Source: Ceraceosorus guamensis
Taxonomy: Eukaryota; Basidiomycota; Exobasidiomycetes; Ceraceosorales; Ceraceosoraceae
DNA length: 64,000 nt
Direction: 5' to 3'
NCBI RefSeq assembly: GCF_003144195.1
Contig: NW_020290030.1
Span: forward strand, 175,402-239,401
Each line of letters opens with the position of its first letter. Position 1 is the first letter of the stretch. This document shows positions 56,017 through 64,000 of this stretch, in pieces. The position numbers were made by a program, and so were the translations under genes. The notes under the pieces were generated by a model. The model ran no database searches. It was not told where the DNA came from and saw only the letters and a program-made list of their open reading frames with translations.

Positions 56017-57767
56017 ATGGCTTTGCAAGAGAAGCTCGTGCCTTCTGCCAAACAGGTATCACCATTCACGGTGCGCTCAACGCCAGTCTTCGACCCAAAG
56101 GTGCATCTCGCGTACGAGCCACCTTCTCAGCGCTTGAGTATGGGCGACCTAGGCCTCGACAAGGCGCACAATGGACCATCGGTGAGTAGTATGTCCTCCT
56201 CGCAAGTAGGGAACCCTTGTCTGACGTGGATGTACGCGACACCGATACTGCAACTACGCCAAGTCTGCAATCGCCGTCACTGCGCCCTTTCCCTTGGCGT
56301 CTAGGGAGGGTGTGATTGCACTTAGACAAGCCATCTTGGACCCGGCGGTCCTGTCGCACTGCCTAGTCTATTCGCACATGACAGGACCGCACGCCCAGCT
56401 ACGTGGCATGGCACCCCATGCGGCAGAATTTGTCGCCGAATTTTGGCAACACCCCGAGGTGAGCTGCGCTGTACCGTCCCAGTCGGGAGCCGTTGGTGCT
56501 GATGGTCCGTCCCATTACACGCTTGCCTTCACAGACGCTCAAAGCCATCTCCGAGGCTGCCGGCGAGGAAGTCAGTAGCATGTTAAGGTATTGCGCGATG
56601 GCGTTTACCGTCCAGCTGACGTGCGCTCCTCACCTTTCCAGCTGGTACCGTACATGGACATAGAGCTTGGACATACCAACGTGAGTCGACTGCAAATTAC
56701 GGCTGTCGTGCCCCCTTTAACGCTTGCTTCGCGTTCCCGAGATGTGACAGATCCAAGTACCGAAGGGAATGTCGCGAGTCGATTACATGCGAGGACTTGA
56801 CGCAGACCCATTTGCGCCGCCGTCAGTGTCACTGCTCAGCGACGAAGCAGGCTCAAAGACCGTCAACAGTGGAGATCAGACAGCGCCTCTGGTCGTTGAC
56901 TACCACAAAGATGCCTATCCCTGGGTGGCCGTGCTCATGCTCAGCGATGTGAGTGGTATTTGGTAGCTGATGCATCGTTGGCGAGTGGCTGAGTACTGCA
57001 TTGTGCGCTGGTGATATTTTGTAGGTAAGCAACATGACCGGTGGAGAGACGGCTCTGCGTAAAGGAGACGGCTCGCTGTTCAAAGCTCGAGCTCCCTCTC
57101 TGGGCTCCATTGTTGTGATGCGAGGTGGTAGTATCACTCACTGTGCGCTGCCATGTGAGGGAGCAAGCGAGCGCATCACAATGGTGACCAGCTTCCGACC
57201 ACGTCACTCAACGCAAGACTTTTCCGTAGGTCGAAGCCCCGCCGTCGCAGAGCGCGTTGGACGGGATTGCTGACGCAACATTTTGGACTGCTGTTGCTTC
57301 TGCCTTTTAGAATCTGCACAACATCATTGACTGCAGTAACTTGAACGAGCTGTATGAGCAGTGGACCGAAGCCCGCCTGGATATCCTTGGCAACAAATTA
57401 AAGGCGTACAAGCAGGTCCTGGCCAACCGACGCAGGCGTCTTGAAGCGAGAGATGGTGTGCTTGGTGGACTGAGAGAGCCCACCGTCGACCTCGAGGAGC
57501 TTAACCGACTGGCGGATGAGATTGTGAGTGTTCCATCCCTTACCCGCGCGCAAGCCCCGTCGCTGATTTCCTTGTCGCTGTGCCCAAGAACGAGCATATG
57601 AGCAGGACTCTTAGCGAGATGGCGGTGAGTTGGAGCACGCTGGCGAAGAAGATTCCGAATGAAAGCGGTGCTGATTCATACCGCTCATCCTTGTCCCTGT
57701 GGCGCACCTCTAGCCTTATACATCTTCGCGCAACGTGTGGACTCCCAAACCGCGCATCAACCTGTAA
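56017..57767 (+). CDS. Fe(II)/2-oxoglutarate-dependent dioxygenase-like protein
   Basis: At least eight exons from ATG 56017. Segments in order: KVHLAYEPPSQRLSMGDLG, SAIAVTAPFPLASREGVIAL, SHMTGPHAQLRGMAPHAAEF, then LVPYMDIELGHTN joined to IQVPKGMSRVDY, the double-stranded beta-helix core with VVDYHKDAYPWVAVLMLSD (metal ligands His and Asp of HKD), GGETALRKGDG, SIVVMRGGSITHCALP (distal His) and ERITMVTSFRPR (Arg for 2-oxoglutarate). A Leu/Arg-rich helical C-terminus follows. I place the end at 57767 by splicing to an exon reading VWTPKPRINL. Without that intron the frame runs to 57876. The family includes fungal secondary-metabolism and catabolic oxygenases. The GEE/LVPYMD junction uses a weak GTCAGT donor. 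Confidence 0.8.
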
Positions 57768-59401
57768 AGCTTTAGCGACGTCATCCGACGTGCCCCCCTC
57801 ACACTCAGCTACGCGGTACGTGAACCGACTGACCGAGCGAGACGCGGCGCAGCGCGGCGCGGCGCGGCACCGGTGATGCCCATTTGCGAGTCTTAGATCG
57901 TACCGATAGGTCAACTCAGGCAAACAGGTGCGACGTCCCCTTGTGCTTGATGAGATATCCATACATCCTTAGATGCCTGCTTGTGTCCCTTCATGTCCCT
58001 CTCGAGCCCGATTCCATCTTCTTCCATCTTCTTGCACGTGTACTTGAGCCTAGACTTTCTCGTAATGACTTGCAATGATCATCTTTTCTGCTGTCGTCCT
58101 AAAATGGTGCATGATCCGTTTCCGCAACGCTCCTTGTATGCCATTTCAGTCGAGGGGAATGGCAAGACCAGAAGAGCATCAAGGGGCTGTTACTTGTGAG
58201 GGACGAAGGTCCTTCCTCTCCGCCCTCAAAGAGCGAGCGCACGATTGCTGTTGTGGCACAGCGATCTCAAAAGGTGCTGGAACGAGGGAACGGGTGATGG
58301 ACGGCGAGGATGGTGAGAATCGATTCAAGAATCAATCGTGAATGTTATCACCACGAATCACGAATCTCCCCGTGTTCACCGTCGCATGTGATTCAGCGTT
58401 GCTGCTCCTCTCGCAAATCAAGCGTGCTTTTGGCATCAAACCCCTCAAATTCATTCATCAGTCTTGAATTTCAAATCACACTCTTCTGACTTGTTTGTCT
58501 AAGAAGACGCACGCGACGCCGCGCATGAATTCAAGATTGATTTTGGATCAAAATGGGCCACTTCGAATTTGTATTCACGTGATCCCAGTCACGTGTGGCC
58601 GAAAATCAAGAGTCATAGTGGCAGATTCGGCCTTCAAGATACCGAAGTTGGCCGGCCTGCAGGTCCCTCAGTATAAAGTCATGCACATCGATTCTGATTA
58701 CTGCTCGTGATTAAGTCGTGGTTTTGATACTTTTAATTAGCGGATTCTGTCACCCCGCTGCGATGGTGGCGCACTTGATTGCAGCTTGATCGGCTAATTT
58801 GTGTGGTGTAGCTTGACCGAAAGCCTCATCAGTCGAGGTTCTGCGGCTGCTGGTGGCATGGCTCGCTACTTGCCTGCCTCTACATGATGCTGTGTGTTCT
58901 GCCTGGCCTTCGCTGCCCACGCCTCACCGCTGAAATTCTCGCATCATCAGCTACACGGGCCTTGTCTCACTCCTGACCCTCGATGTGGCTTGCCACTCAA
59001 AGTCTCTGATCCGATCGAGCCGGCGATTGATTGCGGGGGCCTTCGTATCTCCCTCTTTCCAGCATCTGCTAGCTGCTACGGGACCAGCGGGCAGCAGCGT
59101 GTTCTCTCGTCACCCTGACGGACTCCGCACCTGCGAAGTATCGCTCTCATTCAAGCTGCGAGGTGGTCCTCTACTGGCTACCTCGGCAACATACCGGCCA
59201 TTCAGAGCGATATAGCACAAGGGGCAAAAGGCATCACACTGGTGCCTCATCAGCTAAAAGGAGGATCCCTGAGCCGGCCGCTCTCATCCCGCTCTCACTC
59301 GAGCTCACAACGGACCACCTTATTGGACGGACAAATTTAGCCGTGCTTTGCAGTCGACCTACCTTGGCCTCTCGAAACGCTCACAAGTCATCCTCGCTGC
59401 C
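57768..59401. other. Intergenic region, 1.6 kb
   Basis: No gene is supported. It contains a GCGGCGC-rich patch (about 57843-57870), paired half-sites of the recurrent palindrome (AATCGTGAAT near 58334 and GAATCACGAATC at 58355-58366), and the promoter and 5' UTR of the DUF1479 gene. Confidence 0.45.
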
Positions 59402-61567
59402 ATGTCTGCTCCTTCGCTACTGTTTCGCGCCGCGCGTCCGATGACCCGACACGCTTTGAGCAGACGTTGTCAAGGGGTTTCAGCCATCGCCAGGATGTCC
59501 GGTGCCTCTCAACGGGGGGTAGCAACCAAAGCGGTGCAAGCCGCAGTAGCTGCTACTTCACAAGGCTCGACAGCTCGAGAGCTCGATCTGCCGCCATCGT
59601 CGAGCAAGAATCCGAAGTCTAAAGATGGCGGCACCATCGCATCCGTCTTTGCGTCCCTGTCTGGAGAAGGCGAAGCGATACTTCCTGAGCGCTTCGCTGA
59701 GCTCAAGAGGTCCATCATCCGCTCACCTCAACGCGCTCAACTGCTCAAGAAGGCTTTCGACGAAGTGCTGGTGTCGCTCGACAGTGAATTGAACAAGGTC
59801 ATCCAGCACGGCAACAGACTTGTCCCACAGATTCAATATCCCGGAGACGAAGCTGCCAATCTGCCCGTGCACAAGTGGCTGGACGCTGAGCAGCTCAGAG
59901 CAGTCAAGAAGAGAGGCAGCGTCATCGTCAAAGGCGTCATTCCTGAGCAGACTGCGCTTGTGTGGAAGGAACACATTCGCGATTATGTCCGAGCCAACCC
60001 TTCGACCAGAGGTGAGTAGCGGACGTGCGTTATGTATGCACGTGCTAGCCCTACTGATCCAGGTCCCGGTGCACGCTCGTCTCTTCAGGCTTCCCAGATG
60101 ACAATCCTCAAGTGTTCGAGCTGTACTGGTCTCGAGCACAATTAGCAGCCCGTTCTCACCCTTCCTTCCTGGCTACCTCTCGAGCTTTCCTCTCCCTCTT
60201 TCATGCTCCAGCTCAAAAGACACGGTCTACTTCCGCGTCAGCGCAGCCGCCTACCTCTCTGACCGCCAGCATACGCACTCCGTTGACCTACGCGGACAGG
60301 TTGCGCATTCGTCTCCCTGGCGACTCCGCTTTCGCCCTCGGTCCTCATATCGATGGAGGTGGCATCGAGCGGTGGGAGTGCCCTTCCTTTCGAGGTTGCT
60401 GGAGCAAAGTGCTAGGTCCATCTGAAGGCGGAGACCTCGATGTAAATCAGTCACAACGATTGGCTTGGGAGGAACACGATAGTTGGAGCCTCGGGCCAAA
60501 CGGAGAGAGGCTTAGCGCAAGAACGGACATGTATGATGGGCCAGGCCAGTGCGGCGTCTTTAGACCTTGGCAAGGTTGGCTCAGCATGAGCCGTACTGCA
60601 CCAAGCGAAGGCACGCTCAAAGTGCTCCCGCTGCTAAAGGAGACCACCGCATACATCGTCCTTAGACCTTTTTTGTGAGTGCGGGATGTCTCATGGCGGC
60701 GTCTGAAAATCTTCAGTAGTGTGTGTCTTCGGACTGACTCCGTCCGCGTCCGTCTGCGCCACAGCAAATCTATCATGCAGCCTGGAGATGTAGCTGCCAA
60801 GAACGCTGATGGATCGTGGTCCTCGGCATACCTTTCGCCTGAGAACTGGAAGCTGGACACTGAGTCTAGCGACTTTCCCGGCTGCACGCTGGGTCGCAAC
60901 ATCGAGCTCAACGGAAATACGCACCCGCATCTGAAGCTGGACCGAAGCATGCTCAGCATTCCTGAAGTTGGCCCCGGTGATGTGGCTCTTTGGCATTGCG
61001 GTGCGTGTGACGCGTTGTCAGCCGTCTCTGCTGTGCTTCCGAGGAAAGAATGCTGACCAACTTCTTCCTTCTCTCATGTGCTTCGCGCTGACAGACCTTG
61101 TGCATGCTGTCGAGGCGCAGCACACGGGCGCTCCGGGCAAAGACTCGAGCGTCATGTACATACCTGTGAGTCCTTTTGCCACTCGCGGGCCCTACTCAAC
61201 GGTACTGACGGGCCGTTCTCACCCCGCACAGGCTATTCCTCTGACCAAGATGAACGCTCAAGTGGGTCAAAGCTTCGAGGAAAGCCGTTCGATTCACTTT
61301 GCTGATCCACCTGCCATTCCGTGGCGCCTGTAGTACGTGGCGAGCCAAGCAAACGCATTCCGAGCTGGCATTCCCCCATCCGACTTCCCCGGAGGAGCTG
61401 GTGAAACGTCGTTTGTCGGTCGAGGCAGGCCAGAGGAGGTCAAGGGAGAAGAGGCGCGCGCTGCGATGGGTCTGGGTCCCATTGCTATTCGCAAAGATAT
61501 GGGCCATGCCGAGCTTGAGCTGGTTCGAGAGGCGAACGCATTGTTTGCGAACGCCGCCAAGTCGTGA
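59402..61567 (+). CDS. DUF1479 family 2-oxoglutarate oxygenase-like protein
   Basis: At least five exons from ATG 59402, stop 61567. An Arg/Ser/Ala-rich leader (SLLFRAARPMTRHALSRR) suggests mitochondrial import. The family body follows: FASLSGEGEAILPERFAELK, VHKWLDAEQLRAVKKRGSVI, VKGVIPEQTALVWKEHI, GFPDDNPQVFELYWSRAQ, TPLTYADRLRIRLPGDSAFA, LGPHIDGGGIERW (His and Asp metal ligands), FRPWQGWLSMSRTAPSEGTL, LRPFF, then GDVALWHCDLVHAVE (distal His), and YVASQANAFRAGIPPSDFPG near the end. DUF1479 proteins (E. coli YbiU relatives) adopt the 2-oxoglutarate/Fe(II) fold. The substrate is unknown. The neighbouring gene on the left is also a 2OG enzyme. Confidence 0.88.
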
Positions 61568-61908
61568 TATCCCATTCCGTCACGCCGATGTTGCTTGTAC
61601 TTGTGCCGTATGCTGCTCCAGATGCAAATTTGCATGCGCTCACTGCAGTCTCCCTGACACGGCGCGTGAATATGACACGCAAGATCGGATGGACTAGAGA
61701 CCTGAGAAACGGGTGCAGAGTAGACGCAAAGAAAGAAGGCAAAGAAAAGCGTTGCTCAGGATTGTGAACACTTCGACGGTCGAGGCTCGCAGAGGGTATG
61801 ACATGCATGCAATACCGTAGTGAGTTCAGGGTACGTGGAATGATACAGAGCACAGCATGTGAGGCAGTTGAGGTTCCGGAAAGAAGCGACATTTCTGGTT
61901 TTAACAGT
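61568..61908. other. Convergent spacer
   Basis: Lies between the 3' ends of the DUF1479 gene and the FAD oxidase gene. No gene is seen. Confidence 0.45.
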
Positions 61909-63694
61909 CTACGTGGAGAAGTTTGGTCCAGGCTGGTTCTTGACGAAAAGACTGATGTGAATGAGCGCAGCGCAGGGCAGATAGATCGTCAGTCAAAAGT
62001 GCCGCGCAATGAGCAGGTGAGCCAGGCCACATTCTCATCGGCATCTCGAGCTCCCGCCGACTTACCCAGTGGGATCGTACTTTCTGCTAGTGGCCTGCAT
62101 CAAGGGGTATTGCTCGTAGGATTGCAAAATGTTTTGACGGAAACCGGCATCGTTTAGGAATTTGGGAATGTCCTCGTCGTGAGGGATGCTGTTGGTGAGC
62201 TTGTCCCAGCTCGCTCGAAGAGCTTCCTGCTTGTCGGCTGCGAGATTGGGATCGAAAGCGAGCAGCATGTTGACGACTGAAAGATGGCGAGTGGGTGCGG
62301 GTAAGGGTGCGGGTCTGCTAGTTGGACTAATCTACTGCAATGACTCACAGATGTATGGACCTTCAGGGCCACCAAGAGCGTTGCCGCCAGCGGCGCGGCT
62401 AGCATCGGTGATGCTCTTTGCAATGGGCTGATAGTCGACGGTGGCAAGGATGTATTGACCAATGTGTTCCTTGGACCAGACCTTGAAATTGTTGACCAAC
62501 GTCTGCTCTCGATCCGAGCCCACTTTCAGCGGCACGACGTTGGAATAGAAGCCACCTTGAGAAATGGTTCCGATGTCAACCATCTCGGCTGCTTTGATGT
62601 AGTCGCCCGTGCTGCGCGTGTCTAGAACATGCGGGATGTTGGTGCTGCGATTCAAGAAGAGACGCCGCCGAGATTTCAGTGGCGGTAGCCTTGACGTCGC
62701 AACCGCGAGTGACTCACAAAGCATCGAACGTGGTTCCTGGGTCAGCACCGTTGTAGACATTGAAGAGGATGATGAAGGAGTTGAGTTTGGTGGTGGGATC
62801 GGGAAGAATGCCGAACGAGTCGACGGTGGTGATGATGGCTGCTTTTTTGTCAGTGTTGGTAGAGACAAAGTCGGATGTGGCCTTGATGACCTTCTCCCAC
62901 TGATCTTGAGTGTAGATGACGATGCCAGAGTAGACCTTACCGACAGGAACCAACTTGGTGTGGTAGCCCGTGACGATGCCGAACCTGTTTCCACCGCCCT
63001 TGAGGGATTTGAAAAGATCCTTGTACTCGTTATCCGCTGTCGCCTTGACGATGCTACCGTCGGCAAGAACGACGTCGAGGGCGGTAAAGGTGTCGCAGGC
63101 CAGACCATGCTCAGCGGACAAGTAGGAGAGACCTCCACCGAGCGCTAAACCGGAGCCTACACCTCCAATTCGACCACCGACTGGGGTCACGCCCTGGGGC
63201 ACAAAGTAGGCGTAGACGTCTCGCCAACGGTTGCCAGGCTCAAAGTAGGCCACTTGCTTGCTCTCATCGTCGAATCTCTTGGCGGTCAAGCGTTGCAGAT
63301 CGATGAGCACGCCACCGTCGCTGCTGGACCAATTGTTGAATTGGTGACCGCCGGCCTTGACTGCGAACTGAAGGTTGTTGGCCTTGATGGCCTTGACGAC
63401 GGTCGAAACTTCCTGGGCATTCTGAGGGTATGCGACGCAAGCAGGGAAGCGCTTCGCTTGCAATTGAGAGTAGTACGTTTGCACAGAGACGAGGTAATCC
63501 GGACCCAAGCCTTGATTGGTCACTCTTCCAAAGGGCAATTGCGATCGCAAGGCGTTGCACGCCTTTTTTGTGGCGGCATCCGCTCGTCTAAACTCGTAGG
63601 AGGAGCGAGCGTCAGCGAGGATAGTGTTGAGCAAAAAGGCAGCAATGAGGGCGAGGGTGGCGGACAGCACCGCGCGCACAGGGGACTTCATCAT
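61909..63694 (-). CDS. Secreted FAD-linked oxidoreductase (berberine-bridge-enzyme type)
   Basis: At least four exons, ATG 63694 (MMKSPVRAVLSATLALIAAF, a signal peptide). The FAD-binding half includes ACVAYPQNAQEVSTVVKAIK, FAVKAGGHQFNNWSSSDGG (the GGH flavin-contact motif), VLIDLQRL, PVGGRIGGVGSGLALGGGLS, HGLACDTFTALDVVLADG and KGGGNRFGIVTGYHTKL. The substrate half continues over a short exon and ends with a BBE-like tail: SYEQYPLMQATSRKYDPTGL. The open frame would stop at 62062, but GG/GTAAGT there is a consensus donor. Splicing gives FVKNQPGPNFST and a stop at 61909, completing the usual family ending. Such enzymes oxidise alcohols, sugars or alkaloid-like amines with O2. The substrate is unknown. 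Confidence 0.9.
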
Positions 63695-64000
63695 GGGGAC
63701 GACTTGCAACGGGTGAACAGGGGTGGGGTGGGAATGTTTGGCGAGTGCGGAAGGAGAGATGCGGAGAGGCGCTTCAACGACAACGCAAAGGGAGATTCGT
63801 ACGATCGCCACATCGATTCATCGATCAAAGTCACCTTTTAACTTTGAGTCGCTCTTCAAGACGCGGATGTTACTTGGCAATGGGGGGATGGCGCAGTCGT
63901 AGTGTCGTAGTGCACTTCTGCATTCGGCCCTGGTTCCAAAGTCAAGTGTCACAAAACGACAGACAGCCTGCCGCGAAGCTTCGCTCTCTCTCTCCCCCCC
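63695..64000. other. Promoter side of the FAD oxidase gene
   Basis: No gene is seen. A CT-rich tract lies at the very end of the window. Confidence 0.4.

Noticed and set aside
61909-62062. FAD oxidase gene ending at the TAA at 62062
   Set aside because: That TAA sits in a GGGTAAGT donor. Splicing restores the usual BBE-type ending to the stop at 61909.

Overview
The window is nuclear DNA of a fungus. It is densely packed with genes on both strands, and the genes carry short introns (mostly 45-110 nt) with GTGAGT-type donors. The ortholog set includes a white-collar-2-type GATA factor with poly-Q tracts, LCL2, HRD1, SGT1, HUB1, SUS1, a CENP-A-type histone, UreF and a 4E-T-like protein. Gene style, protein composition and compact introns fit a basidiomycete, most likely of the smut lineage (Ustilaginomycotina). 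That placement is inferred from style and not from a phylogeny. I saw no rRNA, tRNA, CRISPR array or intact transposable element.

Layout, left to right. 0.3-9.4 kb: an F-box-like protein, an uncharacterised protein, LCL2, chorismate mutase, SGT1, a doubtful small ORF and a secreted RlpA/expansin-like protein. 9.4-12.9 kb: a gene-poor stretch that may hold the remains of a gene. 12.9-14.6 kb: an unrecognised signal-peptide protein assembled from a run of tiny phase-0 exons, with internal tryptophan-centred repeats. This is the most unusual locus. 15.4-24.9 kb: an AVT-type amino acid transporter, an MFS sugar-porter and HRD1. 24.9-28.1 kb: a non-coding stretch with microsatellites. 28.1-36.1 kb: WC-2-like regulator, UreF and a DHHC palmitoyltransferase. 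37.5-51.97 kb: a putative eIF4E-binding protein, a mitochondrial-carrier-fold protein, an AIM18-like chalcone-isomerase-fold protein, HUB1, SUS1, a possible microprotein, the CENP-A-type histone and a PTC6-like phosphatase. 52.0-63.7 kb: four predicted oxidoreductases with no other recognised gene among them. They are a HODM/DUF3445 heme protein, an Fe(II)/2-oxoglutarate dioxygenase, a DUF1479 2-oxoglutarate oxygenase and a secreted FAD-linked oxidase.

Most genes are ordinary housekeeping orthologs: ERAD, ubiquitin-like modification, mRNA export and SAGA, the kinetochore, aromatic amino acid synthesis and urease maturation. They are not functionally linked to each other. The places that may hold something undescribed are the mini-exon secreted gene and its possible decayed relative (12.2-14.6 kb), the oxidoreductase run at the right end, and a recurrent intergenic palindrome, AATCACGAATCGTGAATC, with variants found in promoters and other spacers.

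Exon structures were worked out by hand from splice signals, reading frame and recognisable family motifs. Outer gene boundaries are usually firm, while internal junctions are less certain where this is stated.
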